From Pararhodobacter zhoushanensis (GTDB lineage: Bacteria > Pseudomonadota > Alphaproteobacteria > Rhodobacterales > Rhodobacteraceae), in contig NZ_REEZ01000010.1 in assembly GCF_003990445.1 (NCBI RefSeq), forward strand, positions 99,303-163,302: 64,000 nucleotides of DNA, in the 5' to 3' direction. The position numbers were made by a program, and so were the translations under genes. The notes beneath the pieces were generated by a model. The model had not been told where the DNA came from, ran no database searches, and saw only the letters and a list, made by a program, of their open reading frames with translations. Of the stretch, positions 51,884 to 60,758 are shown piece by piece; positions within the stretch are counted from its first letter, which is position 1; each line of letters starts with the position of its first letter.

Positions 51884-53674
51884 TCACCGGGCGCGGCGAA
51901 AGAGCCGCAGAGCTGCGTGCACCCAGCGCGGCGTTTCAGGGTCGGCGCGGACATCCTGCTCAGCGGATAGCCATCGTGCGAACAGGGCAAGGGCCAGCGC
52001 CAGCGGCCACCGCAAGACACCCCTGCCCCGGCGCAAACGCACCAGCCGCAAAAACAACACCCCCCGCCAGCCACGCGGCAGCGCGGGCTCGCCGGGGAAC
52101 GCGGCGATCTGGCGGCGGGCGCGCAGCAAGCCCGGCACCGCGACGGGGCGATCCGGAGCGCCCGCGACTGCCAGCCGTGTATAGCCCGCCTTGTGCGCTA
52201 CCAGAGCGCTGGACAGGACCACGGCCTGCACGGCGGCAATGCCCGCCGGGACACGCAGATCCGGTTGCATTCCGGCCAACAGATCGCGCCGGATCACGCG
52301 GTTCGCCAGTAAAGGATACAAGAACAGCGCCGGGCGCGCGCCCAGCGGGATCAGGCCGCCGTGCACTGGCAGCGCATCCAGATCAGTCGCGACCCGCGTG
52401 TTGTCGGTCCAACCGTCGTGATAGCCCAGCGTTGCGCGCTCAAACCCGCCCATCGCCAGCCGAGCCTTGCTGGCCTCGCCAAGATTGACCAGCCGCATCG
52501 CGCCGTCGGGCAACAGTGTCTCGCCCGCACCGAGCAGCAGCACCCAGCGGCCTTGCAGCGCTTCGGCAAGCGCGGCCAGCGTCACCGGCGCTTCCAGATG
52601 CTGCACCGGCAGGTCCGGTGGCAGCCCGGCAGGCAGCGTGCGGCCCACCACCACAAGCTCGAAATCCGCCATTGTCTGCGCCAGCACGCCCGGCAGGGCG
52701 GCCTGCGCGTCCCCCAACAGGACCACCGACAGCGGTATCTCTCCGGCCAGCGCCAATCCCAGACCCCGGCTGATCTCAGGATCCCAGTCTGGCGACCAGA
52801 GCACCCCCAGCCGTTCGAACAACGCCACAACGCCGGTCAGAAACTGCGCGCGCCGCCTGCGGTCGCGCAGCGCCAGCGCGCGTTCGTGAACCAGCCGCGT
52901 TGCCAGCCGGGCGTAGCCCTCATGCGGGTTGGACATGCCGCTGGCCATGATCAACGGGTACAGGCGATCCAGCACCCTGAGTTGCTCGAACACCCGGTCG
53001 CTGTCGGCACCGGTGATCTGACCCATCCGCTCGCGACGGTGGCGGTACAGCGGCTCGGGCACATAGGCCAGCGCCGGCGCCCGCGCGGCAAGTGCCCAGA
53101 ACACCTCGTGATCCTCGAACCAGCTGCCCTCGGGATAGGCCAGCCCGTCGAACAGTGCCCGGCGATAGAGCTTGTTCCACGCCGACGGGAACTGGCGCGC
53201 AACCTCTCGGGCATCGGTAAGCGCGATGGTCCGCGCCGTTTCCGGCCCGGTGCTGGCGTGGATCGCCGGATGCATGCGCGCGCTTTCGTCGGGATAGGTC
53301 AGCAACACGGCGCAGGCGGCCCAGTCGGTGCCCTCACGCTCGATCGCGGCGTGCAGGTCGGCCAGAAAACGCGGCTCAAACGCGTCGTCACCGTCCAGAA
53401 ACGCGACAAACGCCCCACGCGCCAGCGCCAGCCCGGCGTTGCGCGCGCCGGAAAGCCCGCGATTGGCCTGACGAATGAAGCGAAACCGCGCATCGCCGGC
53501 CACCGCGGTCTCGGCCACCGCGCCCGACCCGTCGGTCGAGCCGTCGTCGATCACGATCACTTCGAAATCGGTCAGCGTCTGGCCCAGCAGACTGGCCATG
53601 GCCGCGCCGATCTGCTCCGCGACGTCGAACACCGGCACGATGACCGAAATCAGAGGAGAAGCGGTGCCATTCAT
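51884..53674 (-). CDS. GT2 glycosyltransferase with a second, degenerate GT-A unit
   Basis: A 596-residue protein. Residues 1 to about 230 are a standard GT2 domain: LISVIVPVFDVAEQIGAAM, FEVIVIDDGSTDGSG, GLSGARNAGLALARG, and the metal site FVAFLDGDDAFEP; SWFEDHEVFW supplies the catalytic acid region. From about 315 a second unit repeats the plan (LSVVLLGDAQAALPGVLAQT, FELVVVGRTLP, WVLLLGAGETLLPDGAM). There the DXD site is replaced by GAGET, so it is probably non-catalytic. A C-terminal hydrophobic Arg-rich segment suggests membrane contact. It lies 71 bases upstream of the galectin-GT31 gene on the same strand. Confidence 0.88.
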   Translation of the reverse strand: MNGTASPLISVIVPVFDVAEQIGAAMASLLGQTLTDFEVIVIDDGSTDGSGAVAETAVAGDARFRFIRQANRGLSGARNAGLALARGAFVAFLDGDDAFEPRFLADLHAAIEREGTDWAACAVLLTYPDESARMHPAIHASTGPETARTIALTDAREVARQFPSAWNKLYRRALFDGLAYPEGSWFEDHEVFWALAARAPALAYVPEPLYRHRRERMGQITGADSDRVFEQLRVLDRLYPLIMASGMSNPHEGYARLATRLVHERALALRDRRRRAQFLTGVVALFERLGVLWSPDWDPEISRGLGLALAGEIPLSVVLLGDAQAALPGVLAQTMADFELVVVGRTLPAGLPPDLPVQHLEAPVTLAALAEALQGRWVLLLGAGETLLPDGAMRLVNLGEASKARLAMGGFERATLGYHDGWTDNTRVATDLDALPVHGGLIPLGARPALFLYPLLANRVIRRDLLAGMQPDLRVPAGIAAVQAVVLSSALVAHKAGYTRLAVAGAPDRPVAVPGLLRARRQIAAFPGEPALPRGWRGVLFLRLVRLRRGRGVLRWPLALALALFARWLSAEQDVRADPETPRWVHAALRLFRRAR

Positions 53675-53820
53675 GCCTCTTGTTCCCGCGCGCGGACGCG
53701 ACTGTAAAGCCCTCTCAGTGGCGTTTCACAACAGCGGAGCCTGAGCAGGAATTGGTTGTCCCCTTCTGGGTAGCACGCTATTCGTGACAAAGTGTGTAGA
53801 AAGATCAGGGTTCCCACGAC

Positions 53821-54531
53821 GTGACAGAGTCCAAACCGAAACCGGCCGGGATCGAGGGGCACGTCTTCGTTGTCACCTATGGCCGGTCAGGCTCAACCTT
53901 GGTGCAGAACCTGCTCAACGCTATCCCCGGCTACTGCATCCGGGGCGAAAACAACAACACACTGGGACTGATGGCGCGCTCGTGGCACGAAGTGCAGGGC
54001 AACACCATTCTCAACAACCTCGCGCGCAACGGCGTCGAAACCTCGCCCGAGCATCCGTGGTATGGCGGCGAAAAGATCAACGCGAAGCGCTATGGCCGGT
54101 CGCTGGCTCAGGTGTTCTCGCGTGAAATCCTGTCGCCGCCGCCGGGCACCCGCGTCGCCGGGTTCAAGGAAATCCGCTGGGCCAACGAAGGCACGCCGCT
54201 GCCCATTTCGCTGAACTTTCTGGCCGGCTTCCTCAAGAACAGCCGCTTCATTTTCAACACGCGCGACCATGACGAGGTGGCGCGCTCGGGGTGGTGGGCC
54301 ACGATGGACCCGGACAAGGTCAAGGCCCGGCTGGCCAAGGCCGAAGCCGCCTTTACGCAATACCGGACGCGCCATCCTGAGCGGTGCCTGCACATTCATT
54401 ACAACGACTACGTCAGCGATCACACCAAGCTGAAGCCGATGTTCGATTTCCTTGGCGAGCCGTTTGATCTTGACCGTGTCGACGCGGTGATGAGCCGCGA
54501 ACTGACGCATCTGAAAGAAGACGACGCATGA
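53821..54531 (+). CDS. Sulfotransferase family protein
   Basis: A 236-residue protein with a P-loop-like phosphosulfate site, VVTYGRSGSTLVQNLLNAIP. The later segment FKEIRWANEG precedes FLKNSRFIFNTRDHDEVARSG, matching the 3'-phosphate-binding Arg/Ser motif of PAPS sulfotransferases. It starts at GTG 53821, just across a 146-base divergent region from the GT2 gene. This is a different subtype from the two HIG.KTGTT-type genes in the kps operon. The substrate is unknown. Confidence 0.82.
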   Translation: MTESKPKPAGIEGHVFVVTYGRSGSTLVQNLLNAIPGYCIRGENNNTLGLMARSWHEVQGNTILNNLARNGVETSPEHPWYGGEKINAKRYGRSLAQVFSREILSPPPGTRVAGFKEIRWANEGTPLPISLNFLAGFLKNSRFIFNTRDHDEVARSGWWATMDPDKVKARLAKAEAAFTQYRTRHPERCLHIHYNDYVSDHTKLKPMFDFLGEPFDLDRVDAVMSRELTHLKEDDA

Positions 54532-54613
54532 TCCCGGCCCGGACTGCCATGCGGTTCGGTCCGGTTACCCAGATCGCCCGCGCGATCCGTCTTTGCAAAG
54601 CAGGAACACGACC

Positions 54614-55270
54614 ATGCCGTTGATCATCCGCCGAAAGAATCTGGCCTATTTCTCGGTTCCCAAGGTCGCCTGCACGTCGATCAAGAACATGCTGCACGAA
54701 ATGAAGACCGGCGAGCCCTTCAAGCCGTGGACCCGGCCGAACGGCAAGACCGTTTTCGTACACAACCTTTACAGCTCGATCCATTTTGACGAGCTGCCGC
54801 ATGAAGAGCTGGCGCCGCTGCACAAGATCACCATCATCCGGGATCCGATCACCCGCTTCCTGTCGGCCTATTCCAACCGCGTCGTTCACCACCGCGAGCT
54901 GTCCAAGGAAAAATGCGGTGGCAAACTGGCCAAGGCCGATCTGCCGCCCGATCCGGATCTCAGCCTGTTCATTGACCGGTTCGAAGACTACGTGCGGACG
55001 GTGCCCGTCATCAATCACCACACGCTGCCGATGGTGACGTTTCTGGGAACCGATCCGGGCTACTTCAGCCGGGTTTATGATTTTTCGGAACTCAAACAGC
55101 TTGAGACCGACATGCAGGCGCTGACCGAAACCACCGTGCCCCTGCCGCGACTGCAGACCGGTGGACCGAAGCTGCGCAAAGAAGACCTGACCCCGGCCCA
55201 GATCGACCGCCTCAACGCCTATTACGCCGCCGATTACGCGACCTTTGGCGATATCCTGCAACCGACCTGA
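54614..55270 (+). CDS. Sulfotransferase family 2-like (carbohydrate) protein
   Basis: A 218-residue protein similar in pattern to Sulfotransfer_2 (HNK-1/chondroitin-type carbohydrate sulfotransferases). YFSVPKVACTSIKNML is the 5'-phosphosulfate site, KITIIRDPITRFLSAYSNRV the 3'-phosphate site. The chosen ATG at 54614 follows CAGGAACACGACC. It is 82 bases downstream of another sulfotransferase and is the last gene of the polysaccharide region; the gene beyond is convergent. This family often sulfates sugars, which fits the capsule context. Confidence 0.83.
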   Translation: MPLIIRRKNLAYFSVPKVACTSIKNMLHEMKTGEPFKPWTRPNGKTVFVHNLYSSIHFDELPHEELAPLHKITIIRDPITRFLSAYSNRVVHHRELSKEKCGGKLAKADLPPDPDLSLFIDRFEDYVRTVPVINHHTLPMVTFLGTDPGYFSRVYDFSELKQLETDMQALTETTVPLPRLQTGGPKLRKEDLTPAQIDRLNAYYAADYATFGDILQPT

Positions 55271-55324
55271 CCGGCTTGCAGCCCGACCAGGCCGGGCCGC
55301 AGGATCAGTTATTTGGGCGCTGCA

Positions 55325-56800
55325 TCAGTCCAGCAGGCCCGACGCCCCGGCAATCGAGTGGAAGCCCTGAAACTGCGTGACGCCCTCATAGCCGAAATTG
55401 CGCCCGATGCCGGATTTCTTGAACCCGCCGAACGGCGCGTTGCCATCATTGGCCGAGGGGCCATGAGCGTTGATGAAGGTGTAGCCAGCCTCGATCCGGC
55501 GGGCCATGGCAATGGCGCGTTCGGTATCGGCGGACCAGACGGACGAGGCCAGACCGAACTGGTCGTCATTGGCCAGCGCCACGGCTTCGTCCTCGCTGTC
55601 AAACGTCAGGATCGGCAGCACCGGGCCGAATTGCTCTTCGCGCACCACTGACAGCGTCGGATCGGCCCCGACCACCAGTGTCGGGCGCTGGAAATAGCCC
55701 TGCGCGTAAAGTTCAGGATCGGGGATCTGGCCCAGCTCCAGCACGCTGGCACCCTGCGCGCGCGCTTCGCCGATCATGTCAGTAACGGTCTTGAGCTGCT
55801 TGGCGTTGTTCATCGGGCCCATGGTCGTCTCGGGCAACAGCCCATCCCCGACAACCTGCGCATCCACGACGGCGCGCAGCCCGTCGACCACCTCGTCAAA
55901 GCGCGAGCGGTGGACGTAGAGTCGCTTGAGCGCATAGCAGATCTGGCCCGTCGACATGAACGCAGCGCGGTAAAGGCTGTCGAACGTATCGCGCGACAGC
56001 GCCGCGTCGTTCAGGATCAGCCCCGCGTCATTGCCGCCCAGTTCCAGCGTGACGGGGGTGATGTTTTCGGCGGCGACCTTCATCACATGGCGGCCCACAT
56101 CAACCGAGCCGGTAAAGTTCACGTAGCGCACCAGCGGGTGCCCGATCAGCGCGTCGCCGATCCGCCCGGCCGAGCCGGTGACGATATTCACCACCCCCGG
56201 CGGCAGCAGCTCGGCGATGCGGTGCAGGCTGATCGTCGGGGCCAGCGCGGAATTGGCCGAGGGTTTGACCACCACGGTATTGCCCGCCATCAGCGCCTGC
56301 GGCAGCTTCGCGCCCAGAATGGCCAGCGGCCAGTTCCACGGCACCACCAGCGCCGCCACGCCGCGCGGCTGGCGCGTAACGATGGTGTCGTTGCGCGGCG
56401 CGCGGATGATCTCGTCGCGTGCCAGCCGTTCGGCATAGTCCGCCGATTGCACGAAACGTTCGCCCAGACGGCTGATCTCCAGATGCGTCTCGCGCAGGAC
56501 CTTGCCGTGCTCGCGGGTGAACAGACGCGCGCGGGCATCGACAAGGGCGCTGTCCTCGGTCAGCGCGGCGGCGACCTTGCGCAGGATCGCGCCGCGCTCG
56601 TCATAGCTCAGCGCGGCCCATGCCGGGAAGGCGGCATGCGCGGCACGCACCGCCCGGTCGACATCCGCAACTGTGCCAGCGGCAGCGCGACCGACCAGTT
56701 CCGAAGGGCGCGCGGGGTTGTAGATCTCATAGCTGCCGCCGTCCGAGGCAGGGCAAGCCGCCCCATCGATGTACAGATGGGTTTCGACAGGTTCGGTCAT
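55325..56800 (-). CDS. Aldehyde dehydrogenase family protein
   Basis: A 491-residue NAD(P)-dependent aldehyde dehydrogenase. Residues include Asn156 in VPWNWPLA, Glu253 in LELGGNDAG and the catalytic Cys288 in STGQICYALKRLYV. The LVVGADPTLSVVREEQFGPV and SVWSADTERAIAMARRI segments match non-specific or aromatic aldehyde dehydrogenases. It is the last gene of the TRAP operon, 14 bases after dctM, so the transported compound is probably an aldehyde, or becomes one. The exact substrate cannot be read from sequence. Confidence 0.95.
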   Translation of the reverse strand: MTEPVETHLYIDGAACPASDGGSYEIYNPARPSELVGRAAAGTVADVDRAVRAAHAAFPAWAALSYDERGAILRKVAAALTEDSALVDARARLFTREHGKVLRETHLEISRLGERFVQSADYAERLARDEIIRAPRNDTIVTRQPRGVAALVVPWNWPLAILGAKLPQALMAGNTVVVKPSANSALAPTISLHRIAELLPPGVVNIVTGSAGRIGDALIGHPLVRYVNFTGSVDVGRHVMKVAAENITPVTLELGGNDAGLILNDAALSRDTFDSLYRAAFMSTGQICYALKRLYVHRSRFDEVVDGLRAVVDAQVVGDGLLPETTMGPMNNAKQLKTVTDMIGEARAQGASVLELGQIPDPELYAQGYFQRPTLVVGADPTLSVVREEQFGPVLPILTFDSEDEAVALANDDQFGLASSVWSADTERAIAMARRIEAGYTFINAHGPSANDGNAPFGGFKKSGIGRNFGYEGVTQFQGFHSIAGASGLLD

Positions 56801-56814
56801 GGTCAGGCTCTTTC

Positions 56815-58110
56815 TTAGCGCATCGCGTCCGGCAGAAACGTGGCGATCTGCGGGATGAGAAGGATCAGCACGCCGCCCAAAACCATGGCGACGATATAGG
56901 GGGTCACGCCCAGAAAGATCGCGCTCAGCGGGATTTCGGGGGCGACGGATTTGACGGTGAAGACGTTCATGCCGATGGGCGGCGTGATCAGGCCCAGTTC
57001 GATCACGATGATCACCAGAATGCCAAACCAGATCAGGTTCACGCCCAGCGATTCCAGCGACGGCAGGAAGACCGGGATGATCAGCAACAGGATGCCGATG
57101 GATTCAAACACCGTCCCCAACAGCACGCAGATCGCGCAGATCATCAAGACCAGACCGGTCGGCCCCAATCCCATGTCCAGCACCAGCGCGCGCAGCTCAT
57201 ACGGCATGCCGGTCAGGTTGACGAATTGCGCAAGGATCAGCGCGGCGAAGACAATCGCGAAGATCATTGCCGTGGTGCTCACGGTTTCCTCGATCACACC
57301 GAAGATGCTGGCGCGGTCCAGAAAGTGCCCACGCATCACGCCCATGATGAACGCCCCGGCGCAGCCGACACCGGCGGCCTCGGTCGGGGTGAAGATGCCG
57401 GCATAGATGCCCAGCAGCACGATGCCGAAGAGGATGATCACCGGCCAGGTAGAGTACGAGGCGCGCAGCGTCTCGATCAGGCTCATCGCGCGGCCTTTGG
57501 GGCCGAAATCGGGGCGGATGGCGGTGACGATCAGCACGGCCGCCATGAACAGGACAACCAGCATCAACCCCGGCAGAATGCCCGCGATGAACAACTGGCC
57601 GATGTCCTCACCGGCGACGATGCCATAGATCGCCAAGGGAACCGAGGGCGGGATCATGATCCCTAACGTCCCCCCGGCAGCGATGGTCCCGGCCGAGAAG
57701 CCCTCATTATACTTGAACTTGCGCATCGACGGCACGGCAACGCGGGTCATCGTGGCCGCGGTTGCCAGTGACGAGCCACAGACCGCCGCGAACCCGGCGC
57801 AGGACAGCACACCCGCCAGCGCCAGCCCGCCGCGAAACCGCCCGAGCCACGCGTAGGAGGCTGCATAGAGGTCGTTGCTGATGCCGGATCGGTGGATCAG
57901 CGCGCCCATGAAGACGAAAAGCGGGATGATCGAGAAGTTGTAGTTGGTCGATGTGTCCACGATCCACTGCGACGAGGCGGCAAAGGCCGCGTCGAAGCCG
58001 CGCAAATACATCAGGCCAAAGAACCCGACGGCGAGCGTGGCGAAGGCCAGCGGCACACCGACAAAGGCCAGAAACAGCAGGATCGCGAAACCGATCAGGG
58101 TGAGGGTCAT
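56815..58110 (-). CDS. TRAP transporter large permease (DctM)
   Basis: A 431-residue membrane protein with about twelve helices. Family segments: FLAFVGVPLAFATLAVGF at the start, PLFVFMGALIHRSGIS, the GTLGIMIPPSVPLAIYGI motif, and GLITPPIGMNVFTVKSVAPE near the end. It forms the ion-coupled channel of the TRAP system. Four bases separate it from dctQ upstream and 14 from the aldehyde dehydrogenase downstream. Confidence 0.96.
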   Translation of the reverse strand: MTLTLIGFAILLFLAFVGVPLAFATLAVGFFGLMYLRGFDAAFAASSQWIVDTSTNYNFSIIPLFVFMGALIHRSGISNDLYAASYAWLGRFRGGLALAGVLSCAGFAAVCGSSLATAATMTRVAVPSMRKFKYNEGFSAGTIAAGGTLGIMIPPSVPLAIYGIVAGEDIGQLFIAGILPGLMLVVLFMAAVLIVTAIRPDFGPKGRAMSLIETLRASYSTWPVIILFGIVLLGIYAGIFTPTEAAGVGCAGAFIMGVMRGHFLDRASIFGVIEETVSTTAMIFAIVFAALILAQFVNLTGMPYELRALVLDMGLGPTGLVLMICAICVLLGTVFESIGILLLIIPVFLPSLESLGVNLIWFGILVIIVIELGLITPPIGMNVFTVKSVAPEIPLSAIFLGVTPYIVAMVLGGVLILLIPQIATFLPDAMR

Positions 58111-58114
58111 GGCT

Positions 58115-58576
58115 TTATTCTCGGGGTTCTTGGGGCGCGCGCATCGCGGCCAGCGCGGCGAGGATCGCGAGGGCGGCCAGCAACGTCATGCCGCCGACGA
58201 TCCACAGCATCGGCAGGCGCAGGACGACCGTGGTCTCGGGGTAAGACAGCAGATCCCACACGCGCCAGCCCAGAATGACAGCAATCGCACTGACACCCAG
58301 CAGGCTCATCGCGTTGAAAACGAAGCGATAAAGCCGCGGGACGTGGCGCAGGAAGAACGGCTCGAACAGCGATACCGTCACATGCGACCGCTCGCGCGCC
58401 ACGGTGAACATCCCGGCAAAGACCAGAATGCCCAGCACCATCTGGACCATTTCCGCCGAGCCAAAGATCGGATGGCTGAAGGCATAGCGCATCACCACTT
58501 CGGCGCAGGTGATCAGCGCCATGGCGATCAGACAGATCCCGCCCAGCAGGACCGTCAGTTTCTGGATCGGTCTCAT
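58115..58576 (-). CDS. TRAP transporter small permease (DctQ)
   Basis: A 153-residue protein with four predicted helices. LGGICLIAMALITCAEVVMR is the characteristic first helix with its conserved Arg, followed by FGSAEMVQMVLGILVFAGMF and the signature ARERSHVTVSLFE. The ATG at 58576 is preceded by GGGAGGGACGC, which decides the start. It bridges the binding protein and the large permease. Confidence 0.92.
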   Translation of the reverse strand: MRPIQKLTVLLGGICLIAMALITCAEVVMRYAFSHPIFGSAEMVQMVLGILVFAGMFTVARERSHVTVSLFEPFFLRHVPRLYRFVFNAMSLLGVSAIAVILGWRVWDLLSYPETTVVLRLPMLWIVGGMTLLAALAILAALAAMRAPQEPRE

Positions 58577-58632
58577 GCGTCCCTCCCGGTGGCAGTCGGG
58601 GCGGCGCGCCATCGCGCCGCCCCTGTCCGCTG

Positions 58633-59664
58633 TCACGGCTGCGAGGCTGCGGCGACGCGAGCGCGGGTCGCGTCGATGATCGCGCGACCGTCCAGCCCAT
58701 AGGCCGCTTCGATCTGATCGACCCAAAGCTGCGCCACCCCGTCCGAGGCGTCGTGCATCGCGGCCAGCAGGTCGGGATCGACCGGCGCAAAGGTCACACC
58801 CATCGCCTCAAGCTGTGCGCGGGCCTCGTCATCGGCGACGTCGGTTGCGGCCCCCAGACGACGGGCAAGCGCCGGGCCCGAGTATTCGGTGATCACCGCG
58901 CGGTACTCTTCCGGCAGCCGGTCCCAGACGCGCTGGTTGAAGAAGATCGAGAAGCTGGCCGACAGCATATGCGGAGACATCTCGACGCAGGATTTGGTGT
59001 AGGGCCCGATCCCGAACGCAATCGTGGTTTCCATCGTCTGCCCGTAATGCGCATCGACCGTGTTGCGCGAGACCAGCTCTTGCAGGTTGACGGCGGGCGA
59101 GGCGGTGATCGCCAGATCCATCGCCGCGAAGGTATCGGCAATCGTGCCCGGCAGCGCCCAGATGCGGCGGCTGCGCAGATCCTCAAGCGTGGTGATCGGC
59201 GTATCGGTGGTCGAGCACAGATAGGTCGGGCCCAGATGGAAGCCCGAGACCAGCTCGACGCCCCGGATCTGCTCGACCCCGGCGAAGAATTCCTGATAGC
59301 TCTCCCAGAACGCCACCGACATCGCCTCGGAATTGCCAAGGTCGATGAAGGGCATCTGCGTCAGCATGGTGCCCGGCGCGGATTGGGCGAGAAAGCCGTT
59401 AAAGATGAATCCGCCGTCCGCCACACCGTTGCGCACGGCATCGACGATACCCGGCGGCGGGGCGACGGATTGCGGCGGAAAGGTAATGCGGACGTCTCCA
59501 TCAGTCGCGGCGGCAATGTCCGCCGCCCAGGCCTCGAACACGGGCCAGGCGAAATGGTTCTGCGGAATGAACAGGTTAAAGGTCAGATCGGTTTCCGCGA
59601 TCACCGGCGAGGCAAAAGCGGCGGCGGCAAACAGCGTTGCCACGAATGGTTTCTTCAGTGTCAT
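58633..59664 (-). CDS. TRAP transporter substrate-binding protein (DctP)
   Basis: A 343-residue periplasmic binding protein with a signal peptide (KKPFVATLFAAAAFASPVIA). DctP-family features: VFEAWAADIAAATDGDVRIT, RSRRIWALPGTIADTFAAMD and VNLQELVSRNTVDAHYG. The conserved substrate-carboxylate Arg would fall around LRSRRIWALPG. It is the first gene of the dctP-dctQ-dctM-aldehyde dehydrogenase operon. The LysR regulator lies 106 bases upstream on the same strand, separated by a likely promoter. Confidence 0.94.
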   Translation of the reverse strand: MTLKKPFVATLFAAAAFASPVIAETDLTFNLFIPQNHFAWPVFEAWAADIAAATDGDVRITFPPQSVAPPPGIVDAVRNGVADGGFIFNGFLAQSAPGTMLTQMPFIDLGNSEAMSVAFWESYQEFFAGVEQIRGVELVSGFHLGPTYLCSTTDTPITTLEDLRSRRIWALPGTIADTFAAMDLAITASPAVNLQELVSRNTVDAHYGQTMETTIAFGIGPYTKSCVEMSPHMLSASFSIFFNQRVWDRLPEEYRAVITEYSGPALARRLGAATDVADDEARAQLEAMGVTFAPVDPDLLAAMHDASDGVAQLWVDQIEAAYGLDGRAIIDATRARVAAASQP

Positions 59665-59770
59665 CAGGTCCTCCCACGGGCCGGTAGCCAGGCTACTGAA
59701 GCGTTCGTAGCGCCGTGCCGCGATAATGAGCAGCGCCATTTTATAAATCGCGATAGGCAGGATGTATCAC

Positions 59771-60664
59771 CTACAGCGATGTCACGCGGCGCCGGATACA
59801 CATTGCCAGCGCATCGGCAGCGGGGGTCAGCGGGTGCCCAGCGCGGGTCATCAACGAGATGCGCAGCGGCTCAATGGTCTCACGGATCGGGATCGGCGCG
59901 ATGCGCCATGTCTTCTGCACATCGTCCAGCAGCAGCGCGGGAAAGGTGCAGACCGCGCCCAGACTCTCCACCAGCGACAGCGCGCCGTAATAGGATTCCG
60001 ACGTGGTCGTCGCATGCGGCGGGGTAAAGCCGTGGTCCAGAAACGGTTTGCTGAAAATATCCCCCGGCCCGCCGGGCGCGCCAATCATGATCCATTGCGC
60101 CTGCTCCAGCTCACCCAGCGACCGCGCCTTCAGCATCGGCGAGTCCGACGCTGTGATGATGTGGATCGGGCCCTCCATTAGGAACTCCACGGCGATCTCG
60201 CGCGCCAGATCGGCGGGCGGGGCGGGGCCGATGACGATGTCGGTGCTGCCTTCGCGCAGGGGTTTGAGCGCGCCGGGGAACAGCCCGCTGGACAGGTGCA
60301 CGTCGATATTCGGATGCGTCTTGCGAAACGCGGCCAGTGCACGGGGCATGATCCGCGCGGCGGCAAAGGGCGAGACGCAGACATGCACCGCGCCGGTCAG
60401 CTCTCCGCGCAGCTGGTTGACCTCTTCGTCCAGCCGGTTGATTTCCGAGGTGATCGTGCGGGCGCGCAGCAGCACGCGCTCGCCAATCGGCGTCAGCACC
60501 ACCCCGCGCGAGGTGCGCATGAAGATGGGCAGGCCCAGCTCATCCTCGGCCTGCCGCAGCGCCTGGGTCAGCCCGGGCTGCGATTTCCCCAACGCTTTGG
60601 CCGCCGCGCGCAGGCTGCCATGCTCGGCGATGGCCACAAGGACCTGAATGTGTTGTACCTTCAT
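59771..60664 (-). CDS. LysR family transcriptional regulator
   Basis: A 297-residue LysR-type regulator. The N-terminal winged helix-turn-helix is IQVLVAIAEHGSLRAAAKAL followed by GKSQPGLTQALRQAEDELG. A two-lobed effector domain begins at about residue 92 (VHVCVSPFAAARIMPRALAA). It lies upstream of the TRAP operon and is divergent from the SDR gene across a 94-base gap, so it probably controls one or both. The effector is probably the transported compound. Confidence 0.93.
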   Translation of the reverse strand: MKVQHIQVLVAIAEHGSLRAAAKALGKSQPGLTQALRQAEDELGLPIFMRTSRGVVLTPIGERVLLRARTITSEINRLDEEVNQLRGELTGAVHVCVSPFAAARIMPRALAAFRKTHPNIDVHLSSGLFPGALKPLREGSTDIVIGPAPPADLAREIAVEFLMEGPIHIITASDSPMLKARSLGELEQAQWIMIGAPGGPGDIFSKPFLDHGFTPPHATTTSESYYGALSLVESLGAVCTFPALLLDDVQKTWRIAPIPIRETIEPLRISLMTRAGHPLTPAADALAMCIRRRVTSL

Positions 60665-60758
60665 GGTGATACTCAGAACTTATACGTCACGTTTTTTCAA
60701 GACTGTTCGTGATCACCCGCCTGCGCCATGGATCGCCCCTGTTGCGGGAGGAACTGAC

